DNA of 64,000 nucleotides from Devosia beringensis (GTDB taxonomy: Bacteria; Pseudomonadota; Alphaproteobacteria; Rhizobiales; Devosiaceae). The translations under genes were made by a program, and so were the position numbers. Positions 53,675 through 62,723 of the stretch are shown one piece after another; within the stretch, counting starts at the first letter, position 1; each line of letters begins with the position of its first letter. Location: positions 1,280,501 through 1,344,500 of the forward strand of contig NZ_CP045422.1 of assembly GCF_014926585.1 (NCBI RefSeq), given 5' to 3'. Under the pieces are notes generated by a model, which was not told the DNA's origin, did not search any database, and was given only the letters and a program-made list of their open reading frames with translations.

Positions 53675-54394
53675 ATGTCCATGATCGCCCTTGACAATGT
53701 CTGCAAGAGTTTTGGCGCCCTCAAGGTGGCCGACGCCATCTCCCTGGAGGTGCGCGAGGGCGAAGCCCTGGGCATTATCGGGCCCAATGGCGCGGGGAAA
53801 TCAACGCTGTTCAACCTCATTACCGGCAATATCGCCGCCGATAGCGGCCGCATTCACTTCCGGGGCGCGGACGTCACCCACGCCTCAGCCATGCAGCGGT
53901 GCCTGGGCGGGATTGGCCGTTCCTTCCAGATCCCCCAGCCCTTCGGCAAGATGACGGTGTTCGAAAACCTGCTGGTTGCGGGGGCCTTCGGCCAGGGCCG
54001 CAGCGAGCGCAGCGTCCAGGATCAATGCGCCGACATCCTCGAGCGCACCGGCCTCATCGCCCGCGCCAATAGCGTCGCCGACAGCCTGTCGCTGCTCGAA
54101 CGCAAGCGGCTCGAACTGGCGCGCGCGCTCGCCACCGATCCAAAACTGCTGCTGCTCGACGAAATTGCCGGCGGGCTGACCGAAGGGGAATGCGGACAAC
54201 TCGTCGCGACCATCAAGGATATCCACGCCCGCGGCACCACCATCATCTGGATCGAGCACGTCCTGCATGCGCTGAACTCGGTGGTGGAGCGGCTGCTGGT
54301 GCTCGATTTCGGCAAGGTGATCGGTATCGGCGAGCCGTCCGCCATCATGGCGAGCCCGCAGGTGCGCGAAATCTATCTGGGGATCGAAGTCTGA
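53675..54394 (+). CDS. Liv-type ABC ATPase (LivG-like)
   Basis: A 239-residue ATPase. Walker A GPNGAGKST is at 36-44 and Walker B KLLLLDEIAGG near 157-166. The signature is LSLLERKR at 138-145 instead of LSYGQQR; this form occurs in a subgroup of LivG proteins and keeps the leading LS. It pairs with LivF-like ATPase in the heterodimeric motor. Its stop overlaps the next start as TGATG. Confidence 0.9.
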   Translation: MSMIALDNVCKSFGALKVADAISLEVREGEALGIIGPNGAGKSTLFNLITGNIAADSGRIHFRGADVTHASAMQRCLGGIGRSFQIPQPFGKMTVFENLLVAGAFGQGRSERSVQDQCADILERTGLIARANSVADSLSLLERKRLELARALATDPKLLLLDEIAGGLTEGECGQLVATIKDIHARGTTIIWIEHVLHALNSVVERLLVLDFGKVIGIGEPSAIMASPQVREIYLGIEV

Positions 54395-55101
54395 TGTCCC
54401 TGCTGTCCACCCATGGCCTCACCGCCCATTACGGCCAGTTCCAGGCGCTGTTCGGCGTCGATATCACGCTGGAGCCAGGCGAATGCGTCGCGATCATCGG
54501 CGCCAATGGCGCGGGCAAGACGACGCTGCTGCGGGCCCTCTCGGGCATCCTGAGGAGCGATGCCGACGCCATCCGATTCAACAACGAGGCCGTCGGCGAC
54601 CGCCCGGCCGATGAAATCCTGCGCCGCGGCATTGCCATGGTGCCCGAGGGGCGCAAGCTCTTCCCCTCGCTCAGCGTCGAAGAAAACCTGCTGATCGGCG
54701 CCCATGCCCGCAAGGTCCCCGGCCCCTGGTCGCTCGAGGCCATCTATGCGCTGTTTCCCATCCTGGCAGAGCGGCGCAACAGTCCGGGCACCGCCCTGTC
54801 CGGCGGCCAGCAACAGATGGTGGCCATCGGCCGGGCGCTGATGAGCAATCCCGCTGTGCTCCTCTGCGACGAGATCTCGCTCGGGCTCGCCCCAGTGGTC
54901 ATTCGCGACATCTACAATGCCCTGCCGCAGATCCGCTCCGGCGGCGCGGCCCTGATCATCGTCGAGCAGGATATCGGCCAGGCGCTCAAGGTGGCCGACC
55001 GGGTCTATTGCATGATGGAGGGGCGCGTCACCCTCTCGGGCGCTGCCAGCGACCTCAGCCGCGAGGCCATCCACAATGCCTATTTCGGAGCGGCCGCATG
55101 A
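54394..55101 (+). CDS. Liv-type ABC ATPase (LivF-like)
   Basis: A 235-residue ATPase: Walker A GANGAGKTT at 36-44, GIAMVPEGRKLFPSLSVEENL (LivF-typical), signature LSGGQQQMVAIGRAL and Walker B VLLCDEISLGLAP. The ATG lies in the previous stop, and its own stop overlaps the LivH-like start as ATGA, so translation of the transporter is chained. Confidence 0.92.
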   Translation: MSLLSTHGLTAHYGQFQALFGVDITLEPGECVAIIGANGAGKTTLLRALSGILRSDADAIRFNNEAVGDRPADEILRRGIAMVPEGRKLFPSLSVEENLLIGAHARKVPGPWSLEAIYALFPILAERRNSPGTALSGGQQQMVAIGRALMSNPAVLLCDEISLGLAPVVIRDIYNALPQIRSGGAALIIVEQDIGQALKVADRVYCMMEGRVTLSGAASDLSREAIHNAYFGAAA

Positions 55102-55961
55102 ACTGGCTCGACACCATCGTGCAGGGCATTCTGCTGGGCGGGCTCTATGCGCTCTTTGCCACGGGCCTGAGCCTCGTCTTCGGCATCATGCGGCTGGTCA
55201 ACCTGGCGCATGGCGACCTGATCGTACTGGGCGCTTACCTCATCCTGCTCATCGTCTCCCTGCTCGGCATTTCGCCCTTTCTGGCCGCGCTCATCGCCCT
55301 GCCGCTGATGTTCGGGCTTGGCTTTGTGCTGCAAAAGGTCGTGCTCAACCGGGTGCTGGGCGAAGACATCCTGCCGCCGCTGCTGGTGACCTTTGGCATT
55401 TCCGTCGTGGTGCAGAATGCGCTGCTGCAGGGCGCCTCGGCTGATACAAGGCGCCTGCCGACCGGCGATATCGGCGTCGCCTCGGTCAATCTGGGGCCGG
55501 TTACCGTCGGCGTGCTGCCGGTCCTCACCTTTGCCTCGGCGGTGCTGGTCATCGTCATTCTCAACCAGGTGTTCTACCGCACCGCGCTCGGCCGCGCCTT
55601 CCGCGCCACCTCCGACGATCCCGTCACGGCCAGCCTGATGGGCATCAAGCCCAAAACGGTCTTTGCCCAGGCGACCGGCATCGCCATGATGATCGTCACC
55701 ATTGCCGCGCTTTATCTCGGCATGCGCGCCAATTTTGATCCGGCGGTCGGGCCGGCACGGCTGGTCTATGCCTTCGAGGCCGTGATCATCGGCGGCCTGG
55801 GGTCGCTCTGGGGCACGCTGGCCGGGGGCATCATCATCGGTGTTGCGCAGACGCTGGGCGCCGCCATCAATCCGGAATGGCAGATCCTGTCGGGCCACGT
55901 GGCCTTCCTCCTCGTCCTGCTGTTCAAACCGCGCGGTCTCTTCCCGCGCGCCGTCGATTGA
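55098..55961 (+). CDS. Liv-type ABC permease (LivH-like)
   Basis: A 287-residue permease with about eight helices. Opening NWLDTIVQGILLGGLYALFATGLSLVFGIMRLVNLAHGDLIVLGAY carries the LivH motif GLSLVFGIMRLVNLAHGD (split here over the family block); the coupling loop is RAFRATSDDPVTASLMGIKPKTV, and the C-terminus ends with FKPRGLFPRAVD. Partner of the LivM-like permease. Confidence 0.92.
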   Translation: MNWLDTIVQGILLGGLYALFATGLSLVFGIMRLVNLAHGDLIVLGAYLILLIVSLLGISPFLAALIALPLMFGLGFVLQKVVLNRVLGEDILPPLLVTFGISVVVQNALLQGASADTRRLPTGDIGVASVNLGPVTVGVLPVLTFASAVLVIVILNQVFYRTALGRAFRATSDDPVTASLMGIKPKTVFAQATGIAMMIVTIAALYLGMRANFDPAVGPARLVYAFEAVIIGGLGSLWGTLAGGIIIGVAQTLGAAINPEWQILSGHVAFLLVLLFKPRGLFPRAVD

Positions 55962-55970
55962 GGCCCGGCC

Positions 55971-57059
55971 ATGAGCGATAATCCCATGCCGCGCAGCTAC
56001 CGTGTCGAAACCCGCACCCGAACGTCCGTGGTTGCCGGCCTCGTCGCCATAGCGCTGGTTGCCGGGCTCTTCGTCCTGCCGGCCTTTGCCTCGCGCAGCC
56101 TGATCCAGGACCTGTTCTTTATTCTGACCATGCTGACGCTGGCGCAGTTCTGGAACCTGCTCGCCGGTTATGGCGGCCTTGTCTCCGTGGGTCAGCAGGC
56201 CTTTGTCGGCATGGGCGCCTATGCCCTGTTTGCTGCCGTCATCCTTTGGGGTCTCGATCCCGTGCCGGCGATCCTGCTGGGCGGGCTGGCAGCTTTGGTG
56301 CTAGCCGTGCCCTTCGGCTTTTTCGCCTTTCGCCTGCAAGGCGCCTATTTTGCCATCGGCACCTGGGTGTTGGCCGAGGTGGTGCGGCTGGTCGTGGCGC
56401 AATGGCGCGCCGTTGGCGGCGGCACCGGCACCTCGCTGCCGCGCGAGGCCACCGAAGCCATCATGTTCACCGACCAGATCGCCCAACTGCTCGATGTCCG
56501 GGCGTCGGCGGCGCGCGATATCCTCGCCTATTGGCTGGCCCTCGTGCTCGCCATCCTGGCCATTGGCGGCATCTACTGGCTGCTGCGCTCCAAGCGCGGG
56601 CTGGCGCTGGCCGCCATGCGCGACAATCCGCAGGCGGCGCGCTCGGTCGGCGTCGATGCACAGCGGATCAAATGGGTGGTTTTCCTTGGCGCCGCGCTGG
56701 GCACCGGGCTCACCGGCGCGCTCATCTACATGCAGAAGGCGCGCATCTCGCCCGACGCGGCCTTTTCGCTCAATGACTGGACCGCCTATGTCATCTTCAT
56801 TGTCGTCATCGGCGGCATCGGCACCATCGAAGGACCTATCGTCGGGGTCCTGATCTTCTTCGCCCTGCAGACCCTGCTGGCGCAATATGGCGCCTGGTAC
56901 CTGATCGTCCTGGGCCTCATCGGCATCGGCGTCATGCTGCTGGCCCCGCGCGGCATCTGGGGCAGCTTTTCGGACCGCACCGGCATCCAGCTTTTTCCCA
57001 TTCGGCGGCGCCTGGTCGGCGGTCCGCTTTCATCCAAACCGACCTCGAGGGAGGAATAA
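55971..57059 (+). CDS. Liv-type ABC permease (LivM-like)
   Basis: A 362-residue permease, with a 30-residue cytosolic start and some eight to ten helices. Family blocks: QFWNLLAGYGGLVSVGQQAFVGMGAY, the coupling loop LALAAMRDNPQAARSVGVDAQRIKW, and GGIGTIEGPIVGVLIFF. The C-terminal 25 residues are polar and basic. The gene is nine bases after LivH-like and two bases before the monooxygenase, keeping importer and catabolic enzymes in one transcript. Confidence 0.92.
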   Translation: MSDNPMPRSYRVETRTRTSVVAGLVAIALVAGLFVLPAFASRSLIQDLFFILTMLTLAQFWNLLAGYGGLVSVGQQAFVGMGAYALFAAVILWGLDPVPAILLGGLAALVLAVPFGFFAFRLQGAYFAIGTWVLAEVVRLVVAQWRAVGGGTGTSLPREATEAIMFTDQIAQLLDVRASAARDILAYWLALVLAILAIGGIYWLLRSKRGLALAAMRDNPQAARSVGVDAQRIKWVVFLGAALGTGLTGALIYMQKARISPDAAFSLNDWTAYVIFIVVIGGIGTIEGPIVGVLIFFALQTLLAQYGAWYLIVLGLIGIGVMLLAPRGIWGSFSDRTGIQLFPIRRRLVGGPLSSKPTSREE

Positions 57060-57061
57060 TC

Positions 57062-58828
57062 ATGGCGGACATTACCACGGACGTGCTGGTCATCGGCACC
57101 GGCCCAGCCGGCTCGGCCACGGCAGCTTTGCTGTCGACCTATGGCGTCGACAACATGGTCATCAACCGTTACCGCTGGCTGGCGACGACCCCGCGCGCCC
57201 ACATCACCAACCAGCGCACCATGGAAGTGCTGCGCGACCTGGGCCGGGATGTCGAAGCGGAAGCCTATCTCTTTGCCACCGAGCAGGAGCTGATGGGCGA
57301 GAACATCTTCTGCGAGAGCCTGGCCGGCGAAGAGATCGGCCGCATGAAAAGCTGGGGCAACCATCCCCTGTCGCGCGCCGAACACGAACTGTCTTCGCCC
57401 ACCAAGATGAACGACCTGCCGCAGACCTATATGGAGCCACTGCTGTTCAAGACAGCCTGCGCGCGCGGCACGCAGTCGCGCATGTCGATGGAATATCTTC
57501 GCCACGAACAGGACGCCGAGGGGGTGACCACCACCTGCCTTGACCGGTTGAGCGGCAAGGAAATCACCATCCGCTCGAAATACCTGGTCGGGGCGGACGG
57601 CGGCAATTCCAAGGTTGCCGAACAGGAACAACTGCCGTTCGAAGGCCAGATGGGCGTCGGCGGATCGATGAATATCCTCTTCCGTGCCGACCTCTCGCGC
57701 TACGTCGCCCACCGGCCATCGGTGCTCTATTGGGTGATGCAGCCGGGCGCCGATGTCGGCGGTATCGGCATGGGCCTGGTGCGCATGGTGCGGCCTTGGA
57801 ACGAGTGGCTGATCGTCTGGGGCTATGACATCAACCAGCCCGCCCCGGTCGTCGATGCCGCCTTTGCCACCGACGTCGCCCGCCAGCTGGTCGGCGATCC
57901 GGCGCTGGACATCGAGCTGCTGTCGGCCAGCGTCTGGACCGTCAACAACATGTACGCCACCCATATGCAGAAGGACCGCGTCTTCATCATGGGCGACGCC
58001 GCCCATCGCCATCCGCCCTCCAACGGGCTGGGGTCGAACACCTCGATCCAGGATGCTTTCAACCTCTCCTGGAAACTGGCTTCAGTGCTCAAGGGCATTG
58101 CCGGCCCCGGTCTGCTTGACACCTATTCGGCCGAGCGTGCCCCGATCGCCAAGCAGATCGTCACCCGCGCCAACCAGTCCATCGGCGAATTCGGCCCGAT
58201 CTTTGAGGCGCTGGGCATGACCGGGGGCACCGATATCGAGCGGATCAAGGCGTCCATGGATGCCCGCTGCGACGCCACGCCCGCCGCCGAGCGGCAGCGC
58301 GAGTCGCTGCGCCAGGCCATTGCCTTCAAGAAATACGAGTTCGATGCGCATGGCGTGGAAATGAACCAGCGCTACAAGTCGGCCGGCATTGTCACCGATG
58401 GCCAGATGGAGCCCAGCTTCGATCTCGACGCGGAGCTGCATTACCAGCCCACCACCTGGCCGGGCGCAAGGGTGCCGCATGCCTGGCTCTTCGACAGCAA
58501 GGGCGCCAAGCACTCGACCCTCGACATTACCGGCAAGGGCCGCTTCACCCTGCTCACCGGCATTGCCGGGGAAGCCTGGGCGCAGGCGGCCGAAAAGGTC
58601 GCCGGCTCGCTCAACATTACCCTGGTCACCCATGTCATCGGGCCGCGCCGCGCGCTGGCCGATCTTGAAGGATCATGGGCCCGCGCCCGCGAGGTCACCG
58701 ATGGCGGCTGCGTCCTGGTGCGGCCCGATCACCACGTCGCCTGGCGCGCCGAGGAAATGGTGGCCGACCCCGTCGCCGAGCTGACCCGCGTCCTGTCCGC
58801 GGTCCTCGACCGCAACGCTGTCCAGTAG
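57062..58828 (+). CDS. FAD-dependent aromatic monooxygenase (TfdB / phenol or resorcinol hydroxylase type)
   Basis: A 588-residue class A flavoprotein hydroxylase. FAD motifs: VLVIGTGPAGSATAALL at 8-24, YLVGADGGNSKVAEQ, and FIMGDAAHRHPPSNGLGSN followed by SIQDAFNLSWKL. The C-terminal thioredoxin-like domain (FTLLTGIAGEAWAQAA; VLVRPDHHVAWRA) marks the phenol hydroxylase/TfdB branch that ortho-hydroxylates phenols with NADPH and oxygen. With hydroxyquinol dioxygenase directly downstream, resorcinol or a related phenol giving hydroxyquinol is the best guess. GGAGGAA precedes the ATG. Confidence 0.9.
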   Translation: MADITTDVLVIGTGPAGSATAALLSTYGVDNMVINRYRWLATTPRAHITNQRTMEVLRDLGRDVEAEAYLFATEQELMGENIFCESLAGEEIGRMKSWGNHPLSRAEHELSSPTKMNDLPQTYMEPLLFKTACARGTQSRMSMEYLRHEQDAEGVTTTCLDRLSGKEITIRSKYLVGADGGNSKVAEQEQLPFEGQMGVGGSMNILFRADLSRYVAHRPSVLYWVMQPGADVGGIGMGLVRMVRPWNEWLIVWGYDINQPAPVVDAAFATDVARQLVGDPALDIELLSASVWTVNNMYATHMQKDRVFIMGDAAHRHPPSNGLGSNTSIQDAFNLSWKLASVLKGIAGPGLLDTYSAERAPIAKQIVTRANQSIGEFGPIFEALGMTGGTDIERIKASMDARCDATPAAERQRESLRQAIAFKKYEFDAHGVEMNQRYKSAGIVTDGQMEPSFDLDAELHYQPTTWPGARVPHAWLFDSKGAKHSTLDITGKGRFTLLTGIAGEAWAQAAEKVAGSLNITLVTHVIGPRRALADLEGSWARAREVTDGGCVLVRPDHHVAWRAEEMVADPVAELTRVLSAVLDRNAVQ

Positions 58829-58838
58829 GAGACCAGCC

Positions 58839-59702
58839 ATGACCGAAACCTACGAGACCGAAACCTACGAATTCTTCTCCGAGGCGCGCAGTGAAGCCGT
58901 GGTCAATGCCCGCATGGGCGCCGACGTCTCGACGCGTCTAGCCCAAGTGATGGCGTCTCTCGTCAAGCACCTGCACGCCTTTGCCAAGGATGTGGAACTG
59001 ACCCAGGAAGAATGGGGGCTAGCCGTGGACTTCCTGACCCGCACGGGACAGATGAGCGATGGCAACCGGCAGGAATTCATCCTGCTCAGCGACGTGCTGG
59101 GCCTGTCCATGCTGGTCGACGCCATCAACCACCGCCGCCCATCGGGAGCCACCGAAAACACTGTGCTCGGCCCCTTTCACGTCGCCGGCGCCCCGCACTA
59201 TCCCATGGGCAGCAATATTTCCCTCGATGGCAAGGGCGAGAGCTGCCTGTTCATCGGCCAGGTGCGCGACACCGACGGCAGCCCGATCGCGGGCGTCCAG
59301 ATCGACGTCTGGTGCGACAATGCCGACGGCTATTACGACGTGCAGCAGCCCGGCATCCAGCCGCAATGGAACAATCGCGGCATCTTCGTCACCGGTCCGG
59401 ATGGCCATTATGAGTTCCGGGGCATCCGCCCGGTTGCCTATCCCATTCCCGATGACGGCCCGGTGGGCCAGATGCTGGCGGCGCTGCACCGCCACCCCAA
59501 CCGCCCCGCGCATATGCATTTCCTGGTCTCGGCGCCGGGCTTTGAAACCATCGTCACCCATACCTTTGTCGCGGGCGACCAATGGCTGAACTCGGACGCC
59601 GTCTTCGGGGTCAAGACCTCGCTGATCGCCAGCATCGAAACAGGCACTGACACCGCCTGGCGCTCCCATTTCGACTTCGTCATGACCCGCAAGACGGCCT
59701 GA
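58839..59702 (+). CDS. Intradiol ring-cleavage dioxygenase, hydroxyquinol 1,2-dioxygenase type
   Basis: A 287-residue non-haem Fe(III) enzyme. An N-terminal helical linker (FLTRTGQMSDGNRQEFILLSDVLGLSMLVDAI) provides the dimer interface; the barrel holds the four ligands: Tyr in ADGYYDVQ, Tyr in RPVAYPIP, and two His in HPNRPAHMHF. The segment ATENTVLGPFHVAGAP is characteristic of catechol/hydroxyquinol enzymes. It cleaves between the hydroxyls to give maleylacetate when the substrate is hydroxyquinol, consistent with maleylacetate reductase in the same operon. AGGAG lies eight bases before the ATG. Last gene of the operon. Confidence 0.92.
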   Translation: MTETYETETYEFFSEARSEAVVNARMGADVSTRLAQVMASLVKHLHAFAKDVELTQEEWGLAVDFLTRTGQMSDGNRQEFILLSDVLGLSMLVDAINHRRPSGATENTVLGPFHVAGAPHYPMGSNISLDGKGESCLFIGQVRDTDGSPIAGVQIDVWCDNADGYYDVQQPGIQPQWNNRGIFVTGPDGHYEFRGIRPVAYPIPDDGPVGQMLAALHRHPNRPAHMHFLVSAPGFETIVTHTFVAGDQWLNSDAVFGVKTSLIASIETGTDTAWRSHFDFVMTRKTA

Positions 59703-59733
59703 ACGCGCCCGTTCGGGGCGTGCGCTTGGCCCC

Positions 59734-59832
59734 GTGCTGCACGACACGATCCATATCGGCCTGCCAGCCGAAGGCGCGCACCTGTTCGACGTGGCCGGCC
59801 GAGCTCTGCGCCAGGCGAGGGCGATCCGCTGA
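59734..59832 (+). pseudogene. Remnant of a sugar ABC ATPase C-terminus (plus strand)
   Basis: The frame starting at GTG 59734 reads ..TIHIGLPAEGAHLFDVAG.. and stops at TGA 59830-59832. This is the typical end of UgpC/MalK-type ATPases (VGLP.E..HLFD..GRAL), compare HLFDGQTE in the gene at 24419. There is no ATPase domain before it: the upstream 30 bases run into the dioxygenase stop. It therefore looks like the last 30 codons of a deleted ATPase gene. Confidence 0.5.
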
Positions 59833-59888
59833 CCGGTCGCGGCGTCGAAGATGTGCGCCTGGGTCGGATCGGCCTGCGGCCCGATCAG
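59833..59888 (-). pseudogene. Second ABC ATPase C-terminal remnant (minus strand)
   Basis: On the minus strand, right after the ccoS stop, one frame reads ADPTQAHIFDAATGQRI, again the C-terminal TOBE end of a CUT1 ATPase, but in a different frame from ccoS and without its own stop at the expected place. It abuts the plus-strand remnant, as if two convergent ATPase genes had been deleted down to their 3-prime ends. Short, so identification is tentative. Confidence 0.4.
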
Positions 59889-60040
59889 TCCTTGGGCAGG
59901 GGGTCGTCGTTGAGCAGCACACGCTGGGCATCCCCCTCCAGGTCGTCATATTGTCCGCTGCGCAGGGCCCAGAAAAACGCCAGCAGCGCCAAGGCGCCCA
60001 GGCATAGGGCGCAGGGAATCAGGATAAGCAGGCCACTCAT
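59885..60040 (-). CDS. ccoS: cbb3-type cytochrome oxidase assembly protein CcoS
   Basis: A 51-residue membrane protein: MSGLLILIPCALCLGALALL forms the single helix, followed by the invariant LRSGQYDDLEGDA motif of CcoS and a polar tail ending in PLPKD. It is needed for haem and copper insertion into cbb3 oxidase. The ATG overlaps the ccoI stop as ATGA (60037-60040). The gene is very short and easily missed. Confidence 0.95.
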   Translation of the reverse strand: MSGLLILIPCALCLGALALLAFFWALRSGQYDDLEGDAQRVLLNDDPLPKD

Positions 60041-62250
60041 GGGGCTACCTCGATCTGTGTAGTCCGCTCGGAAGGGCCGGCGCCCAGGCGCAGACGAAGG
60101 GCGTTGAGAACCACGATGATGGACGAGCTCGACATGGCGATGGCCGCGACCAGCGGGGTGACCTGGCCGGCAATGGCCAGGGGCAGGACGATGGCATTAT
60201 AGGCCACCGCCAGGCCCAGATTTTGCCGCACGAGGCGATCTGCTCGCCGGGCGATCGAGAGCACGAAGGCAACGCCGCTCAACCGGTCATTGGTCAGCAC
60301 GAAATCGGCGGCTGCACGGCCGATATCAGCGGCGCTGGCCGGCGCGATGGAGACATCTGCTGCGCGCAGCGCCGGGGCGTCATTGATGCCATCGCCAACC
60401 ATCAGCACAGCGCCATGCGCCTGACGCAGCGCGGCGATGGCCGCCTGCTTCTGCTCGGGCGCCAGGGCTGCAGACCATGACGCCGCCCCGACGGTGGCGG
60501 CAATGCCGCGCACGGCGCTGACGCGATCCCCCGACAGGATGTGGACGCCCACCCCAAGCGCGCTCAAGGCCGCCACGGTGGACGCCGCATCGGCCCGCAG
60601 CGTGTCCTCGAAGGCGAAGACGCATACCGGTCGTCCGCCGCGCGCCAGCCAGACATGGCTGGACGCATCTGGCCCAGTGTCGCTGGCCCCGCAGAAGGCG
60701 GCATTGCCGAGCCGCCAGCGCGTGTCATCGATCTGGGCGGCGACGCCCTGCCCGGCAAATTCGGTCACTGCTAGCGGCTGCGTGCCGTCGGTCCCGGCGG
60801 TTTCAGCAATGGCGCGCGACAGCGGGTGATTGCTGTGCGCCGCCAGTCGGCCGGCCATGGCGAGCAGTGCCGGATCGGGCGGGGTCTGCTCCACCAGCCG
60901 TGGCTGCCCCCGGGTCAAGGTGCCGGTCTTGTCAAAGGCGGCCACGCGGACGGCGGCCATGCGTTCGAGCGCCGAGCCGTCGCGCATGACGATGCCATTG
61001 GCAAACAGCCGGCCGGCGGCCACCACATGCACGATCGGCACGGCCAGGGCCAGCGCACAGGGGCAGGTGATGATCAGCACTGCCACGGCATTGAGCAGCG
61101 CCGTATGCCAGCCTGCCCCGAGCAACAACCAGAGGGCAAAGGTGGCGGCCGCCGTCAGGTGCACAACCGGGGCATAGAGCTGTGCCGCGCGGTCGGCAAT
61201 GCGGCGATAGCGGGTGCGGGTATCCTCGGCGGCCGCGATATAGGCGGCCATGCGCGCCAGAAAGGAGTCGCTGGAGGGGCGATCGGCGCGGATCTCGATG
61301 CTGCCCAGCAGGTTGATGGCGCCCGCCGGCAGCGCCACGCCGGGCTGGGCGGACAGCGGTATGGACTCGCCGTTGACCATGGCCATGTCGATCTGGCCGC
61401 TGCCCGACACCACCGTCGCATCCACCGGCACGCGGTCGCCGGCGCGCAGCATGAACCGCATGCCCGGGACGATCTCGGCCAGGCGCAGAAATGCCAGCGT
61501 GCCGTCGGGGAGTATCCGATAGGCGCCGCGCGGCGACAGCTGGGCGAGATTGTCGACGGCGCTACGGGCCTGCTTGCGTATGAGATGATCGAGCGTCCGC
61601 CCGGCCAGCAGGAAGAACAGCAGCATGGTCGAGGCATCAAAATAGGCATGCTCGCCGCCGACGATGGTTTCGAACAGGCTGAGCGCCGTAGTCAGCGTTA
61701 CGCCGATGCTGATGGGCACATCCATATTGGTGCGTCCGACGCGCAGCTCTGCCCAGGCGGAGCGGATAAACGGGCGACTGGCATAGGCGATCGCCGGCAG
61801 CGCCAGCAGGGCGGACAGCCAGTGAAACAGTGCGCGCGTGGACTCATCGGCGCCCGCCCAGACCGAAACGGAGAACAGCATGATATTGCCTGCTGCAAAG
61901 CCGGATACGGCCATGGCGCGCATCAGTTCGGCCAACGCGGCATCATGGCGGGGGTCGACGTCCGCATCGACCGGGAAATTGCGATAGCCGCTCCGGGTGA
62001 TGCGGTCGGGGAGCGCGGCGAGGTCGGCGGCTGCATCATAGCGGATCAGTACCCGGCGCTGCGACAGGTTCACCCGCGCGGCCACGACACCGGGCGCCTG
62101 GCGTAGCGCGGTCTCGATACTGTCGATGCAGGCGGCACAATAGGCGTCCGGAACGGCAAAGCAGATTTCGTTCAGCCCGTCGGCGCCGTGCGCGACGAAG
62201 GCGCCCAGATCGCCTTCGGCCTCATCCAGGATGAGGGCAGCGTCGCTCAC
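60037..62250 (-). CDS. ccoI: Copper-translocating P-type ATPase CcoI (FixI)
   Basis: A 737-residue P1B ATPase that exports or delivers copper for cbb3 oxidase assembly. The N-terminal heavy-metal domain has CAAC at 38-41; the membrane channel has CPCALALAVPIV; the phosphorylation site is DKTGTLTRGQP and the hinge GDGINDAPALRAADVS. A second Cys pair is not seen in the N-terminus. It overlaps ccoH by four bases and ccoS by four bases, giving the canonical ccoGHIS order. Confidence 0.95.
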   Translation of the reverse strand: MSDAALILDEAEGDLGAFVAHGADGLNEICFAVPDAYCAACIDSIETALRQAPGVVAARVNLSQRRVLIRYDAAADLAALPDRITRSGYRNFPVDADVDPRHDAALAELMRAMAVSGFAAGNIMLFSVSVWAGADESTRALFHWLSALLALPAIAYASRPFIRSAWAELRVGRTNMDVPISIGVTLTTALSLFETIVGGEHAYFDASTMLLFFLLAGRTLDHLIRKQARSAVDNLAQLSPRGAYRILPDGTLAFLRLAEIVPGMRFMLRAGDRVPVDATVVSGSGQIDMAMVNGESIPLSAQPGVALPAGAINLLGSIEIRADRPSSDSFLARMAAYIAAAEDTRTRYRRIADRAAQLYAPVVHLTAAATFALWLLLGAGWHTALLNAVAVLIITCPCALALAVPIVHVVAAGRLFANGIVMRDGSALERMAAVRVAAFDKTGTLTRGQPRLVEQTPPDPALLAMAGRLAAHSNHPLSRAIAETAGTDGTQPLAVTEFAGQGVAAQIDDTRWRLGNAAFCGASDTGPDASSHVWLARGGRPVCVFAFEDTLRADAASTVAALSALGVGVHILSGDRVSAVRGIAATVGAASWSAALAPEQKQAAIAALRQAHGAVLMVGDGINDAPALRAADVSIAPASAADIGRAAADFVLTNDRLSGVAFVLSIARRADRLVRQNLGLAVAYNAIVLPLAIAGQVTPLVAAIAMSSSSIIVVLNALRLRLGAGPSERTTQIEVAP

Positions 62251-62720
62251 CTGGCCATGACCCGGTGTTCGTAGCTGATGGTCCCCAGCGGCGTGGAGTC
62301 GGTGCTGACGGTGACATCCCAGACACCGGCCGGCAGATCGATGGCGGCGACGTACTGGTTGTCCTGCAGATGCAGGGCAATGGTGGTGTCGTCATGCCCG
62401 CCCACGGGCCGGCGCAGGAAGGCGCTGACGCCGGTCAGGGCCAGAGGAGCGCCGTCGCCATCGAGGGCGGCGAAGCGGACCAGGCCATCGGCGTAGCTGA
62501 CCTGCAAGGTCCAGCCGGCCGCCACCTGGCGGGCAATGGTGTCCTGCACCGTCTGGAAGTTCTGGCTGGCCACATAGCTATTGGTGACCACCAGGCCGGT
62601 CCAGGTCCGGGCCGAGGAAATTGCCATGGTCAGGTTGGCGGCAATGACCACGGCGAAAAAGGCAATGCTGATCAGCAGCATGTGGCGGCCGGTAAAGGGC
62701 TTGGACGTGGTGGAGGCCAT
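62247..62720 (-). CDS. ccoH: cbb3 oxidase assembly protein CcoH (FixH)
   Basis: A 157-residue membrane protein with one N-terminal helix (HMLLISIAFFAVVIAANLTMA) and a periplasmic beta domain. The segment GLVVTNSYVASQNFQ is the FixH signature, and LPAGVWDVTVS lies in the second half. It stabilises the oxidase during assembly. Three bases separate it from the ccoG stop, and its end overlaps ccoI. Confidence 0.93.
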   Translation of the reverse strand: MASTTSKPFTGRHMLLISIAFFAVVIAANLTMAISSARTWTGLVVTNSYVASQNFQTVQDTIARQVAAGWTLQVSYADGLVRFAALDGDGAPLALTGVSAFLRRPVGGHDDTTIALHLQDNQYVAAIDLPAGVWDVTVSTDSTPLGTISYEHRVMAR

Positions 62721-62723
62721 GGC

